Assembly: GCF_046293215.1 (NCBI RefSeq)
Contig: NZ_JBKBPI010000005.1
Coordinates: forward strand, 110,321-174,320
Length of the DNA: 64,000 bases
Source: Microcella sp046293215
GTDB taxonomy: Bacteria; Actinomycetota; Actinomycetes; Actinomycetales; Microbacteriaceae
Reading direction: 5' to 3'
The notes below the pieces were generated by a model. The model had not been told where the DNA came from, made no database searches, and worked only from the letters and a program-made list of their open reading frames with translations. The stretch's first letter is position 1, and every line of letters begins with the position of its first letter. Shown here one piece after another: positions 51,944-60,474 of this stretch. The position numbers were made by a program, and so were the translations under genes.

Positions 51944-53050
51944 GTGACCCTGACGCGCCCCTTCGCCCCCGACCAGCTCGCCGACGTCGTCGCCCTGACC
52001 GCGGCGATGTGCGACATCGAGAGCGTGTCGGGGGCAGAGGCGGCGCTCGCCGACACGATCGAGGCGACGCTTGCCGCGCACGCCCCGCACCTGGAGGTGA
52101 CGCGCGACGGCGACGCGATCGTCGCCCGCACGCAGCTCGGCCGCGAGCAGCGCGTCATCATCGCCGGGCACATCGACACCGTGCCGGTGAACGGCAACCT
52201 GCCGACGACCCGCGCCACCGACCCCGAGGGCGGCGACGCGCTCGTCGGCCGCGGCACCGTCGACATGAAGGGCGGATGCGCGGTCGCCCTCGCCCTCGCC
52301 TGTCGCCTTCCCGAACCGGCCGTCGACGTGACCTTCGTCTGGTACGACCACGAGGAGGTCGAGGCGAGCCTGAACGGCCTCGGCCGGCTCGCCCGTACCC
52401 GCCCCGAGCTACTCGTCGCCGACTTCGCCGTGCTCGGCGAGCCGTCGAACGGCGCCGTGGAGGGCGGCTGCAACGGCACCCTGCGCGCCGACATCACGAC
52501 CCGCGGTCGCCGCGCCCACTCGGCCCGCGCCTGGATGGGTGTCAACGCGATTCACGTGGCCACGCCCATCCTCGAGCGCCTTGCCGCCTACGAGCCGGCA
52601 ACCGTCACGGTCGATGGTCTTGATTACCGCGAGGGGCTGAACGCCGTCGGCATCCGCGGGGGAGTGGCCGGCAATGTGATCCCCGACGCGTGCACCGTCA
52701 CCGTCAACTACCGCTTCGCCCCCTCGCGCACGGTCGCCGACGCGGAGGCGCACGTTCGTGCGCTCGTCGATGGCCTCGATGTCGAGGTGACGGTCACCGA
52801 CTCGGCCCCCGGGGCGCGCCCCGGTCTGGATGCTCCGCTCGCCCAGCGCTTCATGGCGGCGGTTGGCGGCGCCCCCGCTCCGAAATACGGCTGGACCGAT
52901 GTTGCGCGCTTTAGCGAGTTGGGAATTCCGGCCGTGAATTACGGTCCCGGCGATCCGTCGCTCGCCCACGCGGACGATGAACGCGTCCCGCTCGCGCAGA
53001 TCCGCGATGTGGAGCGCGGACTGGCCTCGTGGCTCTCAGCGTCGATTTAG
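51944..53050 (+). CDS. dapE: Succinyl-diaminopimelate desuccinylase
   Basis: 368 residues from GTG, M20 metallopeptidase family. Zinc ligands and catalytic residues are seen in AGHIDTVP (His, Asp), GRGTVDMKGG (bridging Asp) and WYDHEEVEA (catalytic Glu pair). It yields LL-diaminopimelate and succinate. Family length is normal. It follows a TAGGCT box directly, without a ribosome site, and is divergent from dapD. Confidence 0.94.
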   Translation: MTLTRPFAPDQLADVVALTAAMCDIESVSGAEAALADTIEATLAAHAPHLEVTRDGDAIVARTQLGREQRVIIAGHIDTVPVNGNLPTTRATDPEGGDALVGRGTVDMKGGCAVALALACRLPEPAVDVTFVWYDHEEVEASLNGLGRLARTRPELLVADFAVLGEPSNGAVEGGCNGTLRADITTRGRRAHSARAWMGVNAIHVATPILERLAAYEPATVTVDGLDYREGLNAVGIRGGVAGNVIPDACTVTVNYRFAPSRTVADAEAHVRALVDGLDVEVTVTDSAPGARPGLDAPLAQRFMAAVGGAPAPKYGWTDVARFSELGIPAVNYGPGDPSLAHADDERVPLAQIRDVERGLASWLSASI

Positions 53051-53069
53051 CGGCGGGGCGATAACGGGG

Positions 53070-53075
53070 GATAAT
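53070..53075 (+). promoter_or_regulatory. -10 box of the DUF3117 gene
   Basis: GATAAT at 53070-53075 matches five of six consensus bases. A weak TTTAGC lies 18 bases upstream, across the dapE stop. The leader of about 32 bases carries AAAGGGGA before the ATG at 53114. Confidence 0.45.
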
Positions 53076-53113
53076 GGGAATCGGAATTTTCGTCTCGAAA
53101 GGGGAACCACACT

Positions 53114-53281
53114 ATGGCAGCCATGAAGCCCAGGACCGGCGACGGACCCATGGAGGCTGTCAAGGAGGGTCGCCTCATCATCGTGCGGGTGCCGCTGGAA
53201 GGCGGCGGTCGCCTCGTTGTCTCCGTCAACGACGCGGAGGCCACCGAACTGCGTGACGCGCTGAGCGCGGCGATCTCCTAG
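53114..53281 (+). CDS. DUF3117 small protein
   Basis: 55 residues, starting MAAMKPRTGDGPMEAVKEGR and ending in DALSAAIS. This is the highly conserved actinobacterial DUF3117 family, always about 55 residues long and of unknown function. It has a good -10 box, a ribosome site and a textbook terminator, so it is a well expressed single-gene unit. The core (IIVRVPLEGGGRLVVSV) is predicted to be beta strands. Confidence 0.9.
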   Translation: MAAMKPRTGDGPMEAVKEGRLIIVRVPLEGGGRLVVSVNDAEATELRDALSAAIS

Positions 53282-53290
53282 ACCGAGTGC

Positions 53291-53317
53291 ACCCCCGGCC
53301 GCGAGGCCGGGGGTTTT
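53291..53317 (+). terminator. Intrinsic terminator of the DUF3117 gene
   Basis: ACCCCCGGCC (53291-53300), loop GCGA, GGCCGGGGGT (53305-53314), then TTT. It is a 10-bp stem with a tetraloop and T-run, the clearest intrinsic terminator in the window. Confidence 0.9.
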
Positions 53318-53353
53318 CTCGTTCTCGGCCCCGACGAACGGCCGACGTCGCGC

Positions 53354-53986
53354 TTAGGCCGAGCGCTTCACCAACTGCAGCAGGCCGTCTCCGACGGGCG
53401 AGAGAGCCACGTGCACGGCGGGAGACTGCGACAGCTCGGCGATGATGCCGCGGCGATCGGTGGTCACCTGCTCACGCTTTGCGGGGTCGGCGACGGTGTC
53501 GCGCCAGAGCGCGTGCGGCACCAACACGACGCCGCCGACACGCACGAGCCGCAGGGCGTGCTCGAGCAGGTCGAGTAGACCCTTGGGGTCGGCGTCGACG
53601 AGCACGACGTCGTAGCTCGACTCGTTCATGCGCGGCAACACCTCGGTCGCCGCGCCCGTGATGAGGCGCACGCGCGAGGCGGGATGCCCGGCGTCGCTGA
53701 AGAAGCGGCGCGCGGCCTGCTGGTGGTCAGCTTCGATGTCGATCGAGGTGAGGTGCGCGTCGGGGGCGCCTTTCAGCATCCACAGGCCGCTGACGCCGAC
53801 GCCAGTGCCGATCTCGATCATGGTCTGTGCGCCCACCGCGGCCGTCGTAAAGGCAAGGTGCGCGCCCGTAGCGGGGCTGACGGGGTCGGTGCCGAGTTCT
53901 TCGGCGGTCACCCGCGCTGCGGCGATCACATCGGGTTCGACGACGGACGCTTCGACGTACTTCCAGGACAGGTCTTTGCTCGGCAC
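53354..53986 (-). CDS. O-methyltransferase (Rv1220c-like)
   Basis: 210 residues from GTG with GAGGAGG upstream. It is a class I SAM-dependent methyltransferase of the catechol O-methyltransferase-like family: SAM motif MIEIGTGVGVSGLWML, acidic end of strand 2 in SIDIEADH, and DVVLVDADPKG with a metal-binding Asp. The mycobacterial homologue Rv1220c lies in the same neighbourhood (near tatB). The substrate is unknown. It is divergent from tatB. Confidence 0.88.
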   Translation of the reverse strand: MPSKDLSWKYVEASVVEPDVIAAARVTAEELGTDPVSPATGAHLAFTTAAVGAQTMIEIGTGVGVSGLWMLKGAPDAHLTSIDIEADHQQAARRFFSDAGHPASRVRLITGAATEVLPRMNESSYDVVLVDADPKGLLDLLEHALRLVRVGGVVLVPHALWRDTVADPAKREQVTTDRRGIIAELSQSPAVHVALSPVGDGLLQLVKRSA

Positions 53987-54050
53987 TTCGGCCTCCTCGT
54001 CGGCCCAGCCTAGAGGGAATCCCTCGGGTTTCGGCGGCTATTCTGGGCTC

Positions 54051-54443
54051 GTGTCCTTCGGCCTGACGTTCGAGAAGCTGCTCGTGATCGGGCTGATTGC
54101 CGTGCTCATCATCGGCCCCGACCGCCTGCCGCAACTGGCCGCACAGTTTGCCCGCCTCATCCGCAGCCTTCGCGACATGGCCAACGGGGCGAAGGAGCGC
54201 ATGCGCGAGGAGATGGGGCCCGACTACGACGACGTCGACTGGAAGAAGCTCGACCCGCGTCAGTACGACCCGCGCCGCATCATCCGTGAGGCGCTGATGG
54301 AGGACGAGGCGCAGCCGACGCGGCCGGGTGCGGCAGCGGGCGCCGCGACGGTCACCGCGCCCAAACGCGAGTCGGCCTACGCTCAGCGTCAGCGACTGCT
54401 GCGCGAGGGGCGCCCGGCACCGTTTGACCCCGAGGCGACCTGA
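54051..54443 (+). CDS. tatB: Twin-arginine translocase subunit TatB
   Basis: 130 residues from GTG. One membrane helix (about 6-22; EKLLVIGLIAVLIIGPDRLP) with the conserved Gly-Pro hinge, an amphipathic helix (LAAQFARLIRSLRDMANG) and a charged C-terminal region of about 80 residues, longer than in TatA. It guides folded proteins with RR signals to TatC. TATTCT ends 6 bases before the GTG, so the message is likely leaderless. Partners tatA and tatC are not in the window. Confidence 0.9.
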   Translation: MSFGLTFEKLLVIGLIAVLIIGPDRLPQLAAQFARLIRSLRDMANGAKERMREEMGPDYDDVDWKKLDPRQYDPRRIIREALMEDEAQPTRPGAAAGAATVTAPKRESAYAQRQRLLREGRPAPFDPEAT

Positions 54444-54467
54444 CGCGCGGCCGCCGCGGCCGCGGGG

Positions 54468-55397
54468 TTAGCGCCGGTGGGCCGGATGCGCGTAGCGCGC
54501 GGACACCCGCCGCCCCTCGATCTCGAGCAACTCGATCACTCGGCGCACGCTCGGCCGTTCGGCGCGGTCGGAGCGCAACAGCGCGGTGATCTGCCGTTCG
54601 GCGGGAATTCCCGTGATCGGCCTCGTGACGATGCCGCTGTCGTGGATACGCGTCGTGTAGCGGGGCAAGATCGCCAGCCCGATGCCAGCGGCGACGAGGC
54701 GCTCGACGAGCAGATTGTCCATGATGCGCTGCACGACCCGCGGCGCGCGGCCCGTGGCCGCCGCGAGCCCGTCGAGCACCTTGTCGTACGGGTAGCCGAC
54801 GGGCGCGCCGATCCACTGCTCGGTGACGAGGTCAGCGGGCTTGAGCACCGCCCGGTCGGACAGCCGGTGGCCGAGCGGCATCGCGATGTCGAACGGTTCG
54901 GTCATGAGGGTGACGGCGCGCAGCCCGTCGCGGGTCCAGTGCTCGGGAATCCCTTGCGAGTCGGCCAGCACGATGTCGTAGTCGGGGGTGAGGCTCGCGA
55001 AGTCGGGCCGGTCGAGGTCGTGGTCGGTCACGACGACCTCGAGCCCTGGCTCGTCGTCGAGCATCGTCAGCAGACCCGGCAGCAGCATCTGGCCGGCCGT
55101 GGGGAACGTGCTGAGGCTCACGGTGCCCTGCGGCAGCTTCGTGAACTCGCTCCACAGCGCCTCCGCGGCCTCGATGGCGGTGGCGATCTGCCGGGCGGTC
55201 GCGGCGAGTGCCTCGCCCGCTCCGGTCAGCTGGATGCCGCGGCCCACGCGCTCGGTCAGCGGCACGCCGGCCTCGCGTTCCAGCACCTTCAGCTGCTGCG
55301 ACACGGCCGACGGTGTGCGGTGGGTGGCGGCGGCGACGGCGGCCACAGACCCGCGATCGGCGAGTTCGCGGAGCAGTTCGAGTCGGCGCACGTCCAT
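54468..55397 (-). CDS. LysR-family transcription regulator
   Basis: 309 residues. The N-terminal helix-turn-helix (about 1-60; MDVRRLELLRELADRGSVAAVAAATHRTPSAVSQQL) is followed by a periplasmic-binding-like ligand domain (about 90-300). It is divergent from a 36-residue peptide gene. A 19-base palindrome covers its own start codon, and TAGCGT ends 6 bases before the ATG, so it should be transcribed leaderless and could repress itself. Ligand unknown. Confidence 0.88.
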   Translation of the reverse strand: MDVRRLELLRELADRGSVAAVAAATHRTPSAVSQQLKVLEREAGVPLTERVGRGIQLTGAGEALAATARQIATAIEAAEALWSEFTKLPQGTVSLSTFPTAGQMLLPGLLTMLDDEPGLEVVVTDHDLDRPDFASLTPDYDIVLADSQGIPEHWTRDGLRAVTLMTEPFDIAMPLGHRLSDRAVLKPADLVTEQWIGAPVGYPYDKVLDGLAAATGRAPRVVQRIMDNLLVERLVAAGIGLAILPRYTTRIHDSGIVTRPITGIPAERQITALLRSDRAERPSVRRVIELLEIEGRRVSARYAHPAHRR

Positions 55398-55413
55398 GTA
55401 GTAACGCTACATG
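55395..55413. promoter_or_regulatory. Palindrome over the LysR start, likely autoregulatory site
   Basis: CATGTAG-TAACG-CTACATG, with perfect 7-base arms, fits the LysR T-N11-A rule. It covers both the -10-like TAGCGT (minus strand 55409-55404) and the start codon. A second, weaker pair, AACAA-TAGC-TTGTT, lies at 55425-55438 towards the small peptide gene. Confidence 0.5.
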
Positions 55414-55507
55414 ATTAGTTCAGAAACAATAGCTTGTTCTTTAGGATTGATCGCGGTTCACTAGAGGTGTTCAGGACGCAGTACCCACCTCGAAGGAGCA
55501 GATCGTT

Positions 55508-55618
55508 ATGACCGCCGGAATCATCGTCATCGCAGCGCTTGGCGCGTGGGCCGTCGTCGCGAGCGTCGTCGTCGCCGTGCGCGATGGCTACCGCCGCGTT
55601 CCGACGCTCGCTGCCTAA
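55508..55618 (+). CDS. 36-residue single-helix membrane peptide
   Basis: It encodes 36 residues: a hydrophobic helix (about 4-25; IIVIAALGAWAVVASVVVAV) and a short polar tail RDGYRRVPTLAA. AAGGAG at 55493-55498 is a proper ribosome site 9 bases before the ATG. It is divergent from the LysR gene with about 110 bases between, which is the place of a LysR target. Peptides of this shape ending in RDGYxRVPT occur widely in Microbacteriaceae (recall, unchecked). A GC palindrome at 55635-55648 follows. Confidence 0.65.
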   Translation: MTAGIIVIAALGAWAVVASVVVAVRDGYRRVPTLAA

Positions 55619-55750
55619 GGGGCATCCCGTATCGCGCCCGCGCGGGCGTGATCACCGCGAGAGCCGTCTGTGCTCGAGCCCACCATTCCAGGGGTGGGGT
55701 CGGGCCCAGGCGGCTTTCGTCGTTGTCGGGCGTCGCTGGCGACCGAGGGG

Positions 55751-56905
55751 TCAGCGCGGCGTGACGCCGAGGGGCCGCCCGGCGAGCCCTCGCCCGCGCC
55801 GCGCCACGGCGGCCGCCAGCTCGCGAATCGCGGCCCCGGCCGCGTCGCTCTCGTTGGTCACGATCGGGATGCCCTGATCGCCCCCCTCCCGCAAGCCCAC
55901 CGACAGGGGCACACGCGCGAGCAGCGGCACGTCGAGGCGGGCCGCCGTGTCGTCTCCGCCTCCCGAGCCGAACAGCTCGAGTACCGAGCCGTCGGGCTGG
56001 GCGAGTCCCGCCATGTTCTCGACGACCCCGATGACGGTCTGCCCCGTCTGCCGGGCCACGATCGCGGAGCGCTCGGCCACATCGGCCGCGGCTTTCTGCG
56101 GCGTGGTGACGACGATGACCTCGGCGTGCGGCAACAGCTGCCCCACCGAGATGGCGACGTCACCCGTGCCGGGCGGCATGTCGATGACGAGCACGTCGAG
56201 GTCGCCGAAGTAGACGTCGGTGAGGAACTGTTCGACGGTACGGTGCAGCATCGGCCCGCGCCACGACACGGCGGCACCGGGGTCGACGAACATGCCGATC
56301 GAGATGACCGCAACGTCGTGGGCGCGCGGCGGCATGATCGCCTCGCCGACGCGGGTGGGCTTCGCGCCCTCGATGCCGAGCAGGCCCGGAATCGAGAAGC
56401 CGAACACATCGGCGTCGATCAGCCCGACCCGCAAACCTTGCGCCGCGAGGGCTACGGCGAGGTTCGCCGTGATGGTCGACTTGCCGACGCCGCCCTTGCC
56501 GCTCGTCACCGCGATCACGCGGGTGGTCGAGTCGGGGGTGAAGGGCATGCGGGCCTTACCGCCGCGCAGCCGGGCGATGAGAGCATCCCGCGTCTGCCGG
56601 TCCATGACGCCGACGTCGACGGCGACCTCGTCGATGCCGGAGACAGCGGCGGCCGCCTCGCGCACATCGCGTTCGATGCGGTCGGCTGCGGGGCAGCCGA
56701 CGATGGTCAGCTGCAGGTCGATTTCGGCGCGCGTCGTGCCGACATCGCCCTCGACGACCCGCACCGCCGGAATCATGTCGAGCTCGGTCACGGGGCGCCG
56801 CAATTCGGGATCGATGACTCGCGACAGGGATGCGCGCACAGCGTCCTCGAGAGAAACGTTCACCGAACGGTCACTCGAGTCAGAGGTGTCGGATGCGGCG
56901 GGCAC
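55751..56905 (-). CDS. mrp: Mrp/NBP35-type iron-sulfur carrier ATPase
   Basis: About 384 residues. An N-terminal MIP18 (DUF59) domain (about 15-95) is followed by a P-loop ATPase with SGKGGVGKST, the LIDADVFG strand, VIDMPPGTGD and the C-terminal domain. It is thought to carry or deliver iron-sulfur clusters; it is unrelated to the Mrp antiporter at 27-33 kb. Two GTG starts are possible. GTG at 56905 was chosen because TAGCCT (minus strand 56917-56912) ends exactly 6 bases before it, while the GTG at 56911 touches that box. Confidence 0.92.
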   Translation of the reverse strand: MPAASDTSDSSDRSVNVSLEDAVRASLSRVIDPELRRPVTELDMIPAVRVVEGDVGTTRAEIDLQLTIVGCPAADRIERDVREAAAAVSGIDEVAVDVGVMDRQTRDALIARLRGGKARMPFTPDSTTRVIAVTSGKGGVGKSTITANLAVALAAQGLRVGLIDADVFGFSIPGLLGIEGAKPTRVGEAIMPPRAHDVAVISIGMFVDPGAAVSWRGPMLHRTVEQFLTDVYFGDLDVLVIDMPPGTGDVAISVGQLLPHAEVIVVTTPQKAAADVAERSAIVARQTGQTVIGVVENMAGLAQPDGSVLELFGSGGGDDTAARLDVPLLARVPLSVGLREGGDQGIPIVTNESDAAGAAIRELAAAVARRGRGLAGRPLGVTPR

Positions 56906-56941
56906 ACCCACAGGCTAGCGACGCCTGACAGAATGGGAGCC

Positions 56942-57460
56942 ATGAGCAACGTGCCCGGACTCTTTCGTCGCGCCGGCGCGGCCACCCAGCGGGTGCCGCG
57001 CGGCGACGTGCTGGGCACCTACGACACCTACGCCGACGCCATGCAGGTCGTCGACCGGCTCTCGAAGGCCGAGTTCGACGTGAAGCGCCTCGCGATCGTG
57101 GGCCACGACCTCACCATGGTCGAGAACGTCACCGGCAAGCTGAGCTATGGCCGAGTGGCCTTCGGCGGCGCAGCGACGGGCGCCTGGTTCGGCTTGTTCG
57201 TCGGCCTGCTGCTCGTGCTCTTCTCGCCCGACCCGCAGTTCGAGTTCCTCGCCGCGGCCGCCCTCATCGGCGCCGGTTTCGGTCTCGTGCTGTCGGTCGT
57301 GCAGTATGCGCTGCAGCGTCGCCGGCGCGACTTCACGTCGACAAGCCGGGTCGTCGCATCCCGCTACGAGATCGTCGTTGAGCCCGGGTTCGTGACCCGG
57401 GCTCAGCACCTGCTCGCCGGGGGTTCCGCTGATGCGGACCCCGCGCCTCCTAAACCCTGA
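56942..57460 (+). CDS. General stress protein 17M-like membrane protein
   Basis: 172 residues. The N-terminal part (about 20-65; LGTYDTYADAMQVVDRLSKAEFDVKRLAIVGHDL) is the YflT/general-stress-17M domain. Two hydrophobic segments lie at about 78-95 and 100-122, followed by a basic patch and a tail with SRVVASRYEIVVEPG. Relatives respond to stress through unknown mechanisms. GGGAGCC precedes the ATG. It lies between mrp (divergent) and mgtE (same strand). Confidence 0.8.
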   Translation: MSNVPGLFRRAGAATQRVPRGDVLGTYDTYADAMQVVDRLSKAEFDVKRLAIVGHDLTMVENVTGKLSYGRVAFGGAATGAWFGLFVGLLLVLFSPDPQFEFLAAAALIGAGFGLVLSVVQYALQRRRRDFTSTSRVVASRYEIVVEPGFVTRAQHLLAGGSADADPAPPKP

Positions 57461-57475
57461 GCCGCCCCCGACCCC

Positions 57476-57531
57476 GCTCGCGGCGCAGCTGACGCCGCGA
57501 GCACTACCGACACGTGCGCCCCACGGGGCGC
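57476..57531 (+). promoter_or_regulatory. Two hairpins in front of mgtE
   Basis: GCTCGCGGCG (57476-57485) and CGCCGCGAGC (57493-57502) form a perfect 10-bp stem with a 7-base loop. GCGCCCC (57516-57522) and GGGGCGC (57525-57531) form a second stem, followed by TTCTT and the ribosome site GGGAGG. They may be a terminator of the stress gene or a regulated mgtE leader. Confidence 0.45.
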
Positions 57532-57550
57532 TTCTTCCGGGAGGTGTGGA

Positions 57551-58879
57551 ATGACCGAGGACCTGCAGGACCTGATCGAAGAGCGTGACGTGCGCGCGGC
57601 GGCGCAGTGGCTGGCCGACCACGCCCCCCACGAGATCGCCGACGAGCTCACGCGTCTGCGCGCCGTTGACTCGGCTCTCGCTTGGCGGCTGCTGCCGAAG
57701 GGTCGCGCGCTCGAGGTGTTCGAAGAGCTCGACTCGACCCAGCAGCAAGAGCTGCTCGGCGGCATGCGCGACCACCTGTTCGCCGAACTGGTCGAGAACA
57801 TGGACCCGGACGACCGCGCCCGCCTGCTCGGCGAGGCGCCCGCCGGCTTCGTTCAGAAGGTGCTCGCGGGCCTGAGCCCGCGCGAGCGGCGCATGACCGC
57901 CGAACTGCTTGGCTACCCCGCCGGTTCGGTCGGCCGCGTCATGAGCCCCGAGATCATCTCGGTGCACGACACCACCACCGTCGGTCAGGCGCTCGCCCGT
58001 TTGCGGGCCCGCGCCGAGCACGCCGAGACGATCGACCTCGTCGCGGTCGTGGATGCGTCGCGCGCCTATCGGGGAACGGTCGCGCTCAAGCAGCTCGTGC
58101 TCGCCGACCCCGACCAAGCCGTCATCGACATCGCTGACGACGACCACCCGATCGCGCACGTCGACGACGAGGCGGAAGCCTCGGCGCGTCTACTGCAGGA
58201 GTACAACCTGACCGGGCTCGTCATCGTTGACCGCGAAGACCGGGTCGTCGGCATCCTCACCGTCGATGACGCACTCGAAATCATCGAGCAGGCCGACTCG
58301 GAAGACATCGCGCGTCAGGCCGGTGCCCTGCCGAGCGCTGGCCACTACTTCTCGTCGAGCGTGTGGCAGCTGGCCGGTCTGCGTGTGGTGTGGCTGTTCA
58401 TCCTGATCGTCGCTGCGGCTCTCACCGTGTCGGTGCTGCAGATCTTCGAGGACTCGCTCGAAGAGGTCACGGCGCTCGCGCTATTCATTCCGTTGCTCGT
58501 CGGGACGGGCGGAAATGTCGGTGCCCAGGCGGCGACCGCGGCCGTGCGTGCCCTTGCGCTCGGCGAGGTGCGGCCGAGCGACGTGCTGCGCGTCGCCTGG
58601 CGCGAGTGTCGCGTCGGCCTGCTTCTCGGCATGACGTTGGGCATCGTCGCGCTCGGCATCGGATCGATCGTCGTCGACTTCCCCGTCGCGACCGTCGTCG
58701 GCATTTCGGTCGTGCTGATCTGTGCGTGGGCGGCGACCGTCGGCGCGTCCATGCCGCTGCTCGCCCGCGCGATCCGCATCGACCCGGCCGTCATCTCGGC
58801 TCCCATGGTCACGACGCTCGTCGACGCGACGGGCCTCATCATCTACTTCCTCGTGGCCGGCGCCGTGCTCGGGTTGTAG
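57551..58879 (+). CDS. mgtE: Magnesium transporter MgtE
   Basis: 442 residues. An N-terminal MgtE_N helical domain (about 5-120), two CBS domains (about 125-250; VMSPEIISVHDTTT, LVIVDREDRVVGILTVDDALE) and five membrane helices (about 275-442) with the pore region FIPLLVGTGGNVGAQAATAAVRALALGEV. It is a dimeric Mg2+ channel closed by high internal Mg2+ through the CBS domains. A ribosome site GGGAGG lies upstream, and two hairpins precede it. Confidence 0.94.
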   Translation: MTEDLQDLIEERDVRAAAQWLADHAPHEIADELTRLRAVDSALAWRLLPKGRALEVFEELDSTQQQELLGGMRDHLFAELVENMDPDDRARLLGEAPAGFVQKVLAGLSPRERRMTAELLGYPAGSVGRVMSPEIISVHDTTTVGQALARLRARAEHAETIDLVAVVDASRAYRGTVALKQLVLADPDQAVIDIADDDHPIAHVDDEAEASARLLQEYNLTGLVIVDREDRVVGILTVDDALEIIEQADSEDIARQAGALPSAGHYFSSSVWQLAGLRVVWLFILIVAAALTVSVLQIFEDSLEEVTALALFIPLLVGTGGNVGAQAATAAVRALALGEVRPSDVLRVAWRECRVGLLLGMTLGIVALGIGSIVVDFPVATVVGISVVLICAWAATVGASMPLLARAIRIDPAVISAPMVTTLVDATGLIIYFLVAGAVLGL

Positions 58880-58885
58880 AACGCG

Positions 58886-60415
58886 CTACTCCTCCTCGTC
58901 GCCCCACTCGGGCGCGCGGCCGGCGATCCACTCTTCGACCTCGTCGGCGGTGCGCGGGATGAACGCCGACAGGTTTTCGGCACCGTCCTCCGTGACGAGG
59001 ATGTCGTCTTCGATGCGCACGCCGATACCGCGGAACTCTTCCGGCACGGTCAGGTCGTCGGGCTGGAAGTACAGCCCGGGCTCGATCGTGAACACCATGC
59101 CGGCCTGCAGCTCGCCGTCGAGGTACAGGTCGCGGCGGGCCTGCGCGCAGTCGTGCACATCGATCCCGAGGTGGTGCGAGGTGCCGTGCACCATGTAGCG
59201 GCGGTGGTAGCCGGCGTCGGGCTTCAGCGACTCCTCCGCGCTGACCGGCAGGAAGCCCCACTCGGCGGTCTTGGCGGCGATGACGGCCATCGCCGCGGCG
59301 TGCACCTCGCGGAACCGGATGCCGGGCTTCACGATCGCGAACGCCGCATCGGCGGCCTCGCGCACTGCCTCGTACACCATGCGCTGCACGGGGCTGAAGG
59401 TGCCCGACACGGGTAGCGTGCGCGTGATGTCGGCCGTGTAGTAGCTGTCGAGCTCGACGCCGGCGTCGATGAGGATCAGGTCGCCGGGCAGCACGGGCCC
59501 GTCGTTGCGGGTCCAGTGCAGAATGCACGCGTGCGGGCCGGAGGCCGCGATCGTGTCGTAGCCGACCGTGTTGCCCTCGGCGCGGGCCCGCCGATTGAAG
59601 GTGCCCTCGACGAGGCGCTCGCCGCGGGGATGCTCGATAATCTGCGGAAGGTCGCGCACGACGTCGTCGAAGCCCTGCGCGGTCGCGGCAACGGCGCGGC
59701 GCATCTCGTCGACCTCGTACTCGTCCTTCACGAGCCGCAGTTCGCTCACGTCGCGGGCGAGTTCGTCGTCGCCCGCCGTGTCGACCCCGGCGCCCTCGGC
59801 CGCGGTGCGGAAGCCGCCGACCAGGCGCGCGGAATCGACGCGGTCGGTGAGGCGAGCATCCGCCTCGCGCACCACCAGCGTTTCCTCGTCGACGGCGTCG
59901 AGCATGGCGTCGAGCTCGCCGAGACCGCGGGCGGTGAGCGCGAGGTCGACGGCGACGTCGTCGCGGCTTGGCCGCGGGCCCGTCCAGAACTCGCCGATCT
60001 CGGGGTTTGCGTAGAACTCGTCGGAGTCGCGCCCCGCCGCCTCGCGGAAGAACAGCACCGCTTCGTGGCCGTCGGCTGTCGGCTCGAGCACGAGGACGCT
60101 CCCCGGCACGGTGTCGCTACCCCAGCCGGTGAGGTGAGCGAACGCCGAGTGGGCGCGGTACGGGTAGTCGGTGTCGTTCGAGCGCTGCTTCGCCGGGCCC
60201 GCCGGAATGATCAGCCGCTGGCCGGGGAACAGCGACGAGATGCGCGCGCGACGCGCCGCCGCGTACGCAGCCTGCTCGCGGGCCTCGCCCACGCCGGCCG
60301 GGCGCTCGGCCCAGCCGCTCGAAATGAAGTCGCGGAACTTCTCCGACCCGGGGGTGGTGGATCGGTTTTCCGTCGCGCGGGGGGCCTCGGTGGTTGCCTT
60401 GTCGGTCTCAGCCAT
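58886..60415 (-). CDS. pepP: Xaa-Pro aminopeptidase
   Basis: About 509 residues, M24 metallopeptidase. Metal ligands are seen in the two Asp of DAGVELDSYYTADITRTLP, His in HGTSHHLGIDVHD, and the Glu pair in TIEPGLYF and GVRIEDDILVTEDG. An N-terminal AMP_N domain covers about 55-190. It cleaves N-terminal residues before proline. Start at 60415 (MAETDK) or 60424 (MVGMAE) cannot be separated. It is convergent with mgtE, with 6 bases between. The membrane nuclease-like gene lies 59 bases upstream on the same strand. Confidence 0.93.
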   Translation of the reverse strand: MAETDKATTEAPRATENRSTTPGSEKFRDFISSGWAERPAGVGEAREQAAYAAARRARISSLFPGQRLIIPAGPAKQRSNDTDYPYRAHSAFAHLTGWGSDTVPGSVLVLEPTADGHEAVLFFREAAGRDSDEFYANPEIGEFWTGPRPSRDDVAVDLALTARGLGELDAMLDAVDEETLVVREADARLTDRVDSARLVGGFRTAAEGAGVDTAGDDELARDVSELRLVKDEYEVDEMRRAVAATAQGFDDVVRDLPQIIEHPRGERLVEGTFNRRARAEGNTVGYDTIAASGPHACILHWTRNDGPVLPGDLILIDAGVELDSYYTADITRTLPVSGTFSPVQRMVYEAVREAADAAFAIVKPGIRFREVHAAAMAVIAAKTAEWGFLPVSAEESLKPDAGYHRRYMVHGTSHHLGIDVHDCAQARRDLYLDGELQAGMVFTIEPGLYFQPDDLTVPEEFRGIGVRIEDDILVTEDGAENLSAFIPRTADEVEEWIAGRAPEWGDEEE

Positions 60416-60474
60416 GCCGACCATTGTTTCACCGTGCGCCCCGGCGTGCGCCGATCGCTGCGGATGCGCGGGGC

